DNA of 64,000 nucleotides from Hirsutella rhossiliensis (taxonomy: Eukaryota > Ascomycota > Sordariomycetes > Hypocreales > Ophiocordycipitaceae), in NCBI RefSeq assembly GCF_020360975.1, contig NW_025408668.1, positions 5,270,001 to 5,334,000 on the forward strand, in the 5' to 3' direction. Below are positions 12,489 through 24,500 of this stretch, piece after piece (the stretch's first letter is position 1; the number at the start of each line of letters is the position of its first letter). Both the position numbers and the translations under genes were made by a program. Below the pieces are notes generated by a model that worked only from the letters and a program-made list of their open reading frames with translations, did not search any database and had not been told where the DNA came from.

Positions 12489-13730
12489 ATGCCTATATAG
12501 TAAGCTAGATTAACTAACTCTAGAGCTATTATATCGCCTTAGGATATAATACGCGAGATTATTACCCTTCGATATAAGGTATAGTTACTTAGGAATAGAG
12601 GAGGTAATAGATAAGTTAGGGACCTTAAAGAAGTAGTTAAACTAAAATAGCTAGGATTATTCGACGGTACTTATAGTACGCTTCGAGACTTTCTTACCTA
12701 ACTTAAGGCCTACTACCGGTTTTACCCTACTAAACTTTCGGACCTAGTTAAAAAGGTACTCTATATAGGAAATTATTTATCTAAAACGGCACTCGCCTAG
12801 TTTAGACCTATTATAAGGGACTTTCTTAATAACTAACTAGCGCGACGAGATAACGAAATAAATAAAGTCTTTGCTAGTTTCTAAGGATTTAAAGAAGCTA
12901 TTACGAAGGTATTCGGAATAACTAACGAGGAACGAGAAGCCGAATAAAAACTTCGAGAACTCCGATAAAGGATCTTAGTATCGGATTATACTATAAAGTT
13001 CCGTTAAGTTACCTTAAAGCTTAATTAGGACAACGAACCCCTTATATTACGATTCTACGACGGGCTTAAAGAAGAAGTTAAGGATAAGCTCTATAAGGAA
13101 AATCGACCTAATAACCTCTTAGACTATATTACTATAGTAGTACGAATCGACGATAGATAGTATACGCGATACTAAGAAAAGAAATAAGGAAGAGGAAACT
13201 AAAACCCTTCCTATAGAAATAACTTTAGCTAACGCGCTAACTATAAGAAGAAGCGCGAAACTCCTATTGCCTACGCCTATATAACTAACCTAGGTAGGAT
13301 AGATCTAGATATAATATAGAAAAGTAAAGGAAAGTGTTTTAACTATAGGAAACTTAGATATTACTCTAAAGAATATAGATAACCTTATAAGGAGAAGAAA
13401 ACCTACTAGGCACTAGCCCTAGAAGGTAAGAAACACCTAAACGCTACTAATAGATAGGAACTAAAGTATAAACTCCTTAGTTAGACTATATACTACGACG
13501 ACGAATATATAGTATACTTAAGCGATAAAAACGGTACCGGATAGTTCCTAAAGCTATTAAAGAAGACCCTTATAATAATATAACGAAGGGATCCTAAAAT
13601 ATAGAGATAAGTTAAATTTATAGAACCGGAATACCCTTATCCTAAAGGAGTCTCTTAAGACTAGATTAAGAAGAACGGTAAACGATTCTAGGAAGATATA
13701 TAAAATAAAAATCGATAATAATAACGGGCA
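12489..13730 (+). pseudogene. Gag remnant of the full-length Gypsy element
   Basis: An ATG at 12,489 opens a frame that reads as a Ty3-type Gag. The conserved retrotransposon gag core LGLFDGTYSTLRDFLTxL (x = stop from Gln) is at about 12,648-12,710, followed by KVLYIGNYLSKTALAxF. A zinc knuckle near 13,331-13,383 reads KCFNYRKLRYYSKEYR: the first Cys survives while the second Cys, the His and the last Cys have become Tyr, as RIP of TGT/TGC and CAC codons predicts. The gag-pol boundary cannot be placed exactly. Confidence 0.75.
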
Positions 13731-13749
13731 GTCTATAAATAATATAATA

Positions 13750-16700
13750 AAGAAGATATAGATATAGCCCTTATACTTATAAAACTTAGATAATAACCTA
13801 AGGAGGAATAACGAAGTATCGACGATATAAGCTCTAAAGAATAAGAAATACCTAAAGAAATAAAAGATAAGAACGAACTTATACTACTACCCTCGCTACT
13901 AAGGGAAAATACTACGATTAGAGAATACGCTCTATACTTTAAAGAATTTAAAGAAATGCTTAAAATTAGAACCTAATAAATACCTTAAATTCTTACGGAA
14001 AACTAATAAGCTATACTAATTCGATATTAACTAGTACTATACGGAGGAGACTACGCTATAGCTATCGCCGTAGTTAATACCTTTATAGCTCTATAATAAG
14101 AATAGTAACTATAAGGAGAATTTAAAGATAATCTATAAATACTACTTACTTATAAGTACTATAAGTATCTTTTATAGATATTATACGTCTACCTAGATTA
14201 TATAATATACTTTTAGATAAAGGCACGATATAACGCCTTCCTAGTTAGGTTTAAAGGATAAGTACTTTCGAAACCCTACCTAAGTATAGAACTAGACTAC
14301 TAGAAAATCGATTAACGCTACCTAAACGACTAAGTTATATTATTAGAACCCGACTATAGCACGCTACTTAAATACTATAATAATTACGGTTTATTAATAA
14401 GATATCTTTTAGAGATATATAAAATCTATAAATACGCTAAAATAGAAAAATAGTATAACGCTACTTACTCTAAGGTATCTAAACCCTTAATCTTCTAAAG
14501 ACTTATATAATAAGTTAAATACGATAAAAAAGATTATAATAAATATATATACCTAAACTATAGAGTTTATAAATACGAAAAAGCACGAGTATAGTATAAA
14601 TAATATAACGGTATACTAAAATATTATTAGTAATATATATAAAGGCTATAAGCTATATTCGACTAAGGAAGAATCGATATAAAAACACTACGTAAAAAAC
14701 AGAAAGATATAGAACGAAAACTTAACTTTTAGTACGAAAATAAATAGAATTATAAAGTATAGTATATAATTAACTACGAAGTAGTATAATATAAATAATA
14801 TAGCGTTAAGAAATAAGAAATCTTTAATTAGCTATAAGAAATTAGTCTCTTAAGCCCCGATATAATACTACGCGACGAAAATATAAAGAAACGATATTAA
14901 TAATAAATTAAAGAAGAATACCTAAATAAAACGAATAAGGACTAGGCAAAAAAATAAGGTACGCTATCTATAAAAGGGCTATAGACTAGCACGATACGAT
15001 AAGATCTAAGGACCCTATATATAGTAACGGTAAGCTATAGCGACTAAATAGTATTAGATATCTAAATCGCGGGATATTATATACGTATACTTTTAGACTA
15101 TAGCGCGATAGGTAATTACGTTTTACCTAAAGTCGTTAATCGTTACCGACTTATATAGAGATATAAGATAGATTTATATAAACTTACGAATATTAAAGGA
15201 GAGGCCTTTAACTATAATAACGGAATTATTAATATAGAGATTAATTACCTCGATATTAATATCTAGGGCTATAATAAATAAGTTAACTTCGATATTATAG
15301 ATATTAGAAAACATAACCTTATATTAAGGCTTCTATAGCTATAGGAGAGCAACCTACTAATTAACTAGAAAACTAGCTAGCTATGTTAGGACGAAGATAT
15401 AAGTTTCTAGGACTAGTAGATTTAGAAGAAAGTAAAATTTTACGATAATTTAGCTATTAAATAGGATAAAAGGGATAACCGTTTAAGTAAATTATTATAG
15501 GCTTTAGCGATACGGACGAAAATAGTAACTAAACTAGCGGATATAATAAAATCGACTAATAAGACCTACGTATTAACTAATACGGCTATATAACTTAGTA
15601 TCCGATATAAATAGAATAAAGGATATAATACGAAGATCTAAAGAGTTATTACTACTCTAAGGAAAGACCTTAAATAAATTAATAAAGAGTTTAAGTTAAG
15701 AGAAACCAGCTCTTAAGAGAAAGAATAAAGCCTATAAGATAGAATAAAGAATATCCCCTAGGAATACCGGAAATATAATAAACTCTTTAAAGAAGAACTT
15801 AAGATAAGGTTACCTAAATATAGCTAATAAGACCACGAAATTTATCTTAAGGATAGAATAATACTAACGTTCTATAAAATCTATAACCTAAACGAAAAGT
15901 AACTATAAACGCTACGCGACTACCTTAACGAGAATCTATAAAAGGGATATATATAAACGTTAATATCTAAAGTAAGCTACTTAGTTATATTTATTTTAAA
16001 GAAAAACGGTAAGCTATAACTAGTTATCGATTATAGACGCCTAAACGATATTATAATAAAAGACCGAATACTATTACCGCTTATATTAAAACTATAAGAT
16101 CGACTATATAGTAAAAAATAGTTTATAGCCCTCGACCTTAAAGGCGCCTATAACTTAATACGTATAAAAAAGGGATACAAATAGATAATAGCCTTTAGAA
16201 CGAAATTTAGACTATTTAAATATCTAGTAATACTATTTAGACTTATAAATATACTAGCTACCTTCTAATAGATAATTAATAATATCCTACGCGAATACTT
16301 AGATATCTTTATAGTAGTATACCTAGATAATATCCTAATCTTCTTAGATACCCTAGAAGAATATAAGGAATATATCTATAAGGTACTCCGCGCACTTTAG
16401 AATGCGAAGTTACTAGTTAAACTAAAGAAAAGTAAGTTTTATATATAGGAAGTAGACTTCCTTAGATATACGATCTTACTAAGAGAGATATATATATAAT
16501 AAGATAAGATTAACTTAGTTAAAGAATAGCTAACGCTAAAGAACGTTAAGGATATATAAAGTTTCCTAGGATTTATAAATTACTACTAACGATTTATTAA
16601 AGATTTTAGAAAGATCGTAGTACTATTATATAACTTAACGAAGAAGGAAAAAGAATTTATATAGGACGATAAAGCTAATAAAGCTTTCGAATATATTAAG

Positions 16701-18580
16701 ACTACGATTACGTAAGAACTAGTCTTAACTACCTTCGATCTAAAACGATAAATTAAACTCGAAACTAATATATTAGACTTTACTCTAGGAGTATAAATCA
16801 GATAAAAAGATAATAAAGGAAAACTATAACCGATTATATTCTATTTAAAGAAGCTATATAGCGTAGAACTTAATTACCTTATCTACGATAAAGAATTCCT
16901 TATAATTATTTAAGCTTTTAAGGAATTTCGATACTACTTTCTTAGAAGTAAGTATAAAGTTAAGGTTTATATAGATTATAAAAACATCTTATACTTTATA
17001 ACTATATAATAGTTAAACGGACGATAGATCTAATAGGCCGAATACTTATTAGAATTTAACTACGAAATAATCTATAGAAAAGGAATAGAAAACGGTCGAG
17101 CTAATGCCCTTAGTCGACGAAGTAACTATAATATAGGGGCACCTATAGCGAAAGGATAGCTCCTAGAAATTAACGAAAACGGGAACTACTAGCAACGATA
17201 GCTAAATATAATATTTAAAGTATAACTTAACGACTCGATATACTAAAAGATCCTAAAATAGATAAAAGAATACGAAGTATTAAACGGATATAATATAGAA
17301 TATTTAGAAGTTCTAATATATAAAAATAAAATCTAGATACTACTAGAATTACGAGATAAAGTTATATAAGATATATATAAATATCTAATATATAGATACT
17401 AAGGAATCTAAAGAATAATAAAACGGATTAAACGATAATATAACTTCCTATAGCTTAAGGAAGTAGTACGATAAGTTATTAAAGAATATAAACTTTACGC
17501 GCGAAGTAAAGCTAAACGATATAAACTATATAGAGAATTATAACCGCTACTAGTACTAGAGAAACCATAGGATTCGATAGCTTTTAATTATATTATAAAG
17601 CTACTACCGTTAAAAGAACCTATAACTAACGTTAAATACGATAGTATATTCGTTATTACCGATAGACTAATAAAGTATAGGTACTTCTTACCGTATAAAG
17701 AAGTAAGTAATATAGAAGAGCTAGTATATATATTCCTACGAACTATTATTAGTAATTATAGACTACCGAACGAGATTATCTTTAATAGAGGAAGTATATT
17801 TATAGCTAAATTTTAGTAAGCTCTTATAGTATAATTAAGGACGAAATATAAGCTTAGTATAGCTTATTACTTATAAATAAATAGATAAATAGAATAACTT
17901 AACTAAACGCTTAAATAATATTTACGATACTATATTAGCTATAAATAAAACGATTAAGTTAAATAGCTACTAATAGCGTAACTAGCTTATAATAGCTTAG
18001 TTATAGAAATAACTAAGCTCTTACTAATATACGCTAATTATAGATATAACCTAGAAGTATTTAAGGTTACTCGATAAGGACTATAAGTAGAACGAGCGAT
18101 ACTATAAGTAGATTAGCTATAAAAATTATATAAAGAAATGCAATAAGAACTTTAATTCGTTAAAGAACGAATATCTACTTACTATAATCGGAAAAGATTA
18201 TAGGGACTAATCTTTCGAGAGGGAGATATAGTCTACCTCGTACGACGAAATATTAAAATAAAACAACTAAGCAATAAATTAGATTTTAAGAAACTTGGAC
18301 CGTTTAAGGTTAAGAAAGCTATTTTAAAAGTTAACTACGAACTTTCGCTACTAATAATAATATAGATATACCCGATATTTTATATCTTATTATTAGAACT
18401 AGTACTACGAAACGCTAAACTATAGGATAAAATTAAAGTCGATAATAATTAAGAATATAAAGCTAAATAAATACTAAATATAAGAAAATAAGGTTAGTAA
18501 TAGGAATACCTTATTAAGTAGAAGGGATATAGGCTAGAGGAAAATACCTAGGAACTACTTAAGTACTTAACCTACTACGG
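13750..18580 (+). pseudogene. Pol remnant of the full-length Gypsy element with C-terminal chromodomain
   Basis: It aligns with positions 1-4700 of copy A at an offset of 13,873. Reverse transcriptase lies at about 15,990-16,510, with the catalytic box at about 16,315-16,341 again reading YLDN instead of YLDD. RNase H, integrase (about 17,560-18,200) and a chromodomain at about 18,450-18,570 follow. Stops at former Gln and Trp codons interrupt every domain. Many RIP changes are shared with copy A, while others occur in only one copy, so part of the damage arose separately in each. Confidence 0.85.
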
Positions 18581-18609
18581 CTCTCTACTCTAATAGTTCT
18601 ACTAGGCGA

Positions 18610-18960
18610 ACCCTTAATTAGAAATATAGGGTTACTAAGAATAGCATCCTAGTCTAATATATCTAAGGCACTAAACGATTAAACCTTACTAATAGTAATA
18701 GTTTCCTTATTTAATAAACGAACCGATTTGTCTTAAGAAGAACGCGTTATACTATCTTCTTTATTAATAGCTTATATACCCCGCTAAAATAACTTACTAC
18801 CTCGGTCCTTTAGGAAACGCTTCTATTTCCTAATCCGAGCTAGGCGAGCTATTGCTTCCTTTAACGCTTCTTTTACTTTCCGTTCGTCCGAATTAATCTT
18901 TTACTATTAATTTATAATACGACGAACTAAAAAAGAAGGAATATTAGCAAAAAGAATAAT
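18610..18960 (-). pseudogene. Antisense ORF remnant downstream of the chromodomain in the full-length Gypsy
   Basis: On the minus strand a frame of about 115 codons reads FLVRRIIN, then NSDERKVKEALKEAIARLAR, IRKxKRFLKDRGSKLF, and ends near DAILSNPIF. Every interruption is TAA or TAG at a plausible Gln position. The core RLARIRK and the following basic and Ser-Lys positions match the minus-strand frame at 4705-5110 in the other Gypsy subfamily. The predicted product is a small basic, helical protein of unknown function. Whether it was transcribed from the 3' LTR in antisense is inference. Confidence 0.5.
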
Positions 18961-19341
18961 AAGGAAGGAAAGGGATAAAACGAACGGGCGGACGCTATAT
19001 TATAACTATTATAAGAACGGCCTATAAAGGCATATTTAGAACACCGATTAGAACGCTCGCCGACTTTATAAGTTAGGCCTAACCGAAAATAACGGGAGTA
19101 AGGTATAATTTTAATACCGTAGATCTCGGTCTAGGATACTAGCTCCGATCGTTAACGCGATTTATCGGAATTACGGGAATAGGATTTTTAAATATAACTA
19201 GATATACTATTAGTAGTATATCCCGAAAGGATAAAAGAATAAGGAACGATATACTTACGCACGACGCGATAAGGGTATATTTATATACGGCGGCTAAAGC
19301 AGCAGGTCTTAGGGATAAGACTAAAAGGAGGGGAGGCATCC

Positions 19342-19825
19342 TATTACGACCACGGTCTAGCAAACCGCGGGGACTAATATATATTACGAGGTCACGTAAC
19401 GTAGGGAGCAAGGAATATTAAACGGACCGACGGGCTAATTAAGTTTAGAGCGACGGGTTACTCTAGCGCTTTAACGCTCTACGGCTAAGATCGTAGGATC
19501 GCTCTAGCGCTCTAGCGCTCCTAGACGACGGGATCACCTAGCGCTCTCGGCGATCTAGGGAAGCTCTCGAGATATATAAGGAAGGAACGGGATACTCCTT
19601 TAGATAGATAGCTCGATAGCTTTTAATATTATAATTATTACGATCTCTATTACGATCTTATCTTTAATTCCGATTACTTAATTACCTAGTTATAGTCTAC
19701 GGTCTACGACCTCTAACTTATTACTAACGTAATATACTTATTATTGCTTAGACTACGCCCTATTATATCTACTAATATAAACCCCTCGATAGGTTTATCC
19801 CTTAGGAATAACACCGGTCGTTATA
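19342..19825 (+). repeat. 3' LTR of the full-length Gypsy element
   Basis: It has the same length (484 bp) and ends as the 5' LTR, and is followed by the target duplication GCTTA at 19,826-19,830. Confidence 0.93.
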
Positions 19826-21069
19826 GCTTATCGGCCTCTTTAATTCCTTCCCTTATATATACTACCTTAAGGTATAGTACTACTTTTACTCTTAGTTCCT
19901 TTAAAGGTAAAAGTAGTATTAATATATTGCTTCTTATTAGTAATAGTATCTTAATATTATTAGGCGACTTATATAAGCTCTTTCTATTAATATGTATAAA
20001 TAAGTATTTAATAAAGGTTAATTTAGTCTTAAAGTTATAGCTTTAGCTTAGCGAAAAATATAAGAGTATACGCTTTTTTTAATAAGCGTTTAAAATACTT
20101 CTTTAAGGAGTTAAGGTATAAGCTAAACTCTAAGAGGGTTTAGCCTTCTTATTAGTAAGCCTCCTTTAATTATATTACTAATAGTATCTTTTTATAAATA
20201 TAATATCCTTAATTAAGATAAGTATTTATTCTTTAAAGTATACTTAATCTATACTATATTTAGTCTAGTTAATTAGCGTTTATTCTTTAAAGTATTAGCA
20301 CTATCTTACTTTATAATTACTATATATATAATCTACTGCGTAAAGGATCTTTATTTCGTTATAATAAAAACGTCTAAGCGCTATCTTAAAAGCGTCCTTT
20401 AGATTATAAGTTTAGTTTAAACGTTTCTATATATTAATAAGTTAAGATAATTAAGCGATATTTTTAATCTTAACCTCGCTACTATAACTACCGTTTAATT
20501 TAAGGGAGTAGGACTATTAATACTTTTATAAATAGATAGCGATAGTACTAGCGCGTTTAATAATTTTATCCTTTAATTATATAACGCGGTCTTATAAGCG
20601 TTTCGTTTCCTTTAGCTCTTTAATACGCGCTTATAAAGCTATAAGTTCTTCTTTATAAGTTAGTAGTCTTATACTTATAGGTAGCAATATCTTTAATATA
20701 GCTAGAATATCGTTTATAATAAGGGTCTATTCTAAGGATATATCTTTTTATTTTTTATCTTTTAAGTAGATACTTAATATATATAATAAAGAGGCCTTAA
20801 CTAGTTAACTACTATATCGCGCTATAAGAGCGTTATATAGTCTTCTTTAAGTAGCTATCTTTACTAAGTAACTAAAAAGAGAAGCTTTAGAAATTATAAG
20901 GAAATATATATTATAGTATAATTAGTTAGATAGTAGAGATAGCTAGAGGTACTACGCTATATATATTATATTCTCCTTATTATAAGACTAAAGCTTATAA
21001 GAAGAGGGATTTCTCCTCTTTAGTTAAGGTAGCGAGTAATTTATAACTCGCGAGCGGGGTAGGTATAAT
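19826..21069 (-). other. Unassigned RIP-mutated sequence between the Gypsy and Copia insertions
   Basis: This is the continuation of 10,682-11,943 once the Gypsy element is removed. On the minus strand part of it can be read as a protein with a heptad-like stretch (YKEELIALQARIKELKETKR, about 20,600-20,660), with stops at former Gln codons. It lies downstream of the helix-turn-helix remnant at 27,395-27,930 on the same strand once the Copia element is removed, so it may be the C-terminal part of the same protein. No catalytic motif is visible. It ends with ATAAT (21,065-21,069), the Copia target duplication. Confidence 0.4.
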
Positions 21070-21545
21070 TCTCGTAAAGAGAGATACGAGAAGTATATAA
21101 AAATGCACGAAGGTGAAATTAGAAGTAAGAGGTCGGATAGGCAGGGCAGAGAGATATGATTCTTACGGGGGCAGCAATTGCGGTAGGGGAGTGATTATTA
21201 TATTGCCTTAATTGTCCTTCTTTCCTCTATCTAACGCCTCTCTTTATACCTGTCTAGCATCTCAATTAACAAAGAAGATCCTGCTTAAAGAAGCTACTAA
21301 TGTCCTTTTAACTACCGAGCTTTTTGCCGGTTTTTCCCCTCCTTTCTAGCCGTTGCCGGCACATCCGTCTTATCTCTCGCTACCTCTATAGGAAGCTATC
21401 GCTACTTCTGCTTCCCCTTATGCCCCCACCCTCCTTTCTATACCTCTTTTTAGCTCCTTCTTTAAAACCTGTTTTTTAGCTTCCTAGGTCCCTCGTACTA
21501 AGGGATATCTCCGAGAACTGCGAAATTAGGCCACGCTTCGCGACA
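21070..21545 (-). repeat. 3' LTR of the full-length Copia element
   Basis: On the minus strand it starts with an unmutated TGTCGCGAAGCG and ends TTTACGAGA. It is directly flanked outside by the duplication ATAAT (plus-strand notation). Confidence 0.92.
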
Positions 21546-24500
21546 CACCCCCTTAGCTATAGCCTGCCCCTTAAGGGCATAGCTAATACGGCTTCGGGCT
21601 GGTAAGCGTATAGAGGAGGTCTTAGTCTATACTTATCCCCTACTCGAGAAATCCGGGTTTTAGCCCCGGGCTCTTTTAGACCTACTTTAGGAAAAGGGGC
21701 CTTAAGGAGGAAATTAAGTCCTATAAGAAAGGGGGGCTTCTCTAAGGATAAGTCCCTAAAAAGGGGGCCTTTAAGAAGAATAAGTCCTAATTAAGCTAGG
21801 GGCCCTCTTTTAGGATAAGTCCTAATTCCTCTTTTCGGCTATAGACGTCTCCTTCCTCCTACGTGCTATTAGCTCCTCTCGTAGACTCTTAAGGCGGGCT
21901 TCTAAGGACAGCTTCTCTCGAACGTCTTCTAGCCTAATTTGCTATAAAAAGACAGCTAGCTTCTACTTTAGTAGGGGCTTCGTAAGACCGTCGGCTTTTA
22001 TTAATGCCGTTAGAACCTAACGGACGGAAATAAGTCCCCTTTAGACCTCTTAGCGTAACCAATGCTAGTAGATATCGATATACCGTAGCTAGGTCGATAA
22101 CTTACTGTTTTCCGTAAGAATTCGTATAGTCTGCGTGTTATCGCATTCTATAGCTAATAGGGTCGGAATTTATAGTCGTAACGATATTAGTAGCCGGCTA
22201 AGGAAAATCGCTTCTTTTAACGCTTTTAAAAGAGCTAGCAGCTCTGCCTCCGTACTAGAAGTCGTAACGGTAGCTTGCTTTAAAGCTCTCTAAGCAATAG
22301 TTCCTCTAAAAAGGGATATAATATACCCTTATAAGCTCTTTCTATCTAAGGAATTGTCCGTAAAGGACGAATCGCTCGAATAAAGGAAGATTTTAGTAGC
22401 TAATTTCCTTCCCTGCCTACCTAGGCGTAGACTATATAATCTCGTTAAATAGAGATAAAGGATTGCTTGGTCTGCTGCTTCTTAGTGCCTAGGGCTAGGA
22501 TTCTAGTTATACCTAGCTAGCCGGGAGACCGTAAAAGAGATATCCGGTCTAGTAGAAATAGCTAAAAAAAGCAGGGAGCCTACCTTCTATTAATATTAAT
22601 GTTTCTCTTGCTCCCTAGCTTAAAAGGACGGATTAGGTAAAAGCTCTTCGTCTAATATAGGCGTAGAGGGAAGCTTCTTATCGAGGGATTTAGGGAGGAA
22701 TTTATAAGCGACCTTATTAATATAGGCGTCCTAGGTAAGCTAGATAGTCCTTTAGGACCTATTCCGAAGGATTTATATCCCTAGGAACTACTTTAGCTCC
22801 CCTAGCCTAGTTATCTTATACCTTTATTATAGGCCTCGTATAGCCTCCCTTATAGTAGCTTCTTCCTCTTTTAGGTAGGCCTAGATAATATCGTCGACGT
22901 AGAAGAAGACTGTGATTTTACCCTTCTATATTATACACGGTTCCTAAGGGACTTTCGTAAAGCCTAGGGCTTCGAGGGAACCTATTAAATGCTATTACTA
23001 AAGAAGGGGTAATCTTTATAGTCCGTATAGAGCTTTCCTAAGCTATAGAACCTTTCCTAGTTATTAGAAACTAAGAGGAAGTCGTATATAGATAACTTCT
23101 TCTTCCTCGAGTAAGTAGTTAATAAAGGCGTTAACTATATCTATCTAATCGAGTTCGAGGTCGAATTCTGCTACTATAGCTATAAGGGTCCGAAAAGACA
23201 TCCCTACTAGGGTGGTTGCCTTAGTAGGTAGATCCCCTTTTTCCTATTAATTCCTATAGACAACTAGCTAGGCTTTATACTTTTAAAGGAAGCCGTGTTT
23301 ATTAGTCTTATAGATAAAGACCTACTTATAGCTAAGGACCTATTTTCCTCTTGCCTTTTCCTTAAGGACCTCTTCGAAAGACCCTATCTCTTTATATAAG
23401 GCTAGGTAGTCTTTCTAGGCCTAGAAAAACTAGTCTCTAAAGGGGTGTTTTTCTAGCTACTTCTAGTTTGCTAGTAGGTCTAGGAGGTCTCTTTTATATA
23501 CCTTCCTTGCTAATATTAGCTTAAATAGCCGGCCTGCTATAAACGCTCTATAGGAACCGTCTTCTATTAGCGTTAAGTAGAAGTCGGAAAAACGATCGAA
23601 ATAGGGGAGAGGTTAGTCTTCTTTCGTATCGGGCCCTATACCTTCCTTTGCTTCTCGAAGTAGGGACAAAAAGGCAGCCGGGTAATCCTTCGAGAGAGGT
23701 GCCTTTCCTACCCCCTTAGGGGTCGAGACGGGAAGACTAACTAAAAAAGCTGCTTCTAGATCTTCTTCTTATTCTATAAGAGGAGGCGTAGGTAGGTAGG
23801 CGTATTCTAGCTCTACCGCTTTCCTATAGTCTCCTTCTTCGTCTAGATTATCTAATCTAGCAGCTTCCTCTTCTTCTTCTTCGAAGTCGGCGTTATCCTC
23901 GACTACTTCGACGTCGGTTTCTTCTTCCGTTTCCTCGTCTAGGACCTCTTCTTAAGACTGTTAGGAAGGGGGGATTTAAATCTTCTAAATTAGCTAACGT
24001 TAAGAGAGTAAGAGGGGCTATTGATCCCTCTTTCCGTCGAAGAAGCTAGATTCGTCGAAAATTATATCCCTAGTCGAAATAACCTTCCGTAGAAGAGGAA
24101 TCTAGATCCGGAAGATATTCGTAGAATTATAACTAACGAGGTAACTAATAAAGGCTCTCGGATTAAGCTTTCTTTTCTTCTTCCTTTTTAGCTATATATC
24201 GGCAGTTATTGCGAATGCCTTATAGCCGTAAGCATAAAGGTAGGCTAGCGAGGCCCTCTTCTTCGTAAAGAGCTCGAGGGGGGATTTCTAGTCTATTCCT
24301 TAGGTAGTCCCTCTAGGGGTCCGGTTCTATAGGTAATAGGCGGTCTCAACGACTTCCCTCTAAAGGTTATAGGGAAGCCTTATAGTAAGTCTCATCGTAC
24401 GGGCCCTTTCTATTATAGCACCCCCTAATCTTTCTGCCCCTCCGTTCTAGGCCTAGGTATTCGGTGCTAACGGGAGGGGTATAATGCCCCTTTTTCGAAG

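Larger units (their letters stand above)
11944..19825 (+). mobile_element. Full-length Ty3/Gypsy chromovirus, RIP-inactivated, TSD GCTTA
   Basis: Two 484-bp LTRs (11,944-12,427 and 19,342-19,825) enclose gag, pol and a chromodomain on the plus strand. GCTTA lies immediately outside both ends (11,939-11,943 and 19,826-19,830), which proves insertion as one 7,882-bp unit. A purine-rich tract at about 19,323-19,336 precedes the 3' LTR. The interior is saturated with TpA and with stops at former Gln and Trp codons, so the element is dead. By eye the two LTRs differ at about 19 positions, all transitions, as expected if RIP rather than ordinary mutation separated them. Confidence 0.95.

Noticed and set aside
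5873..20040. Open frames at 5873-6064, 19,139-19,411 and 19,744-20,040
   Set aside because: They overlap LTRs, start at TTG rather than ATG and share the same LTR-derived beginning. They are chance frames in repeat sequence.
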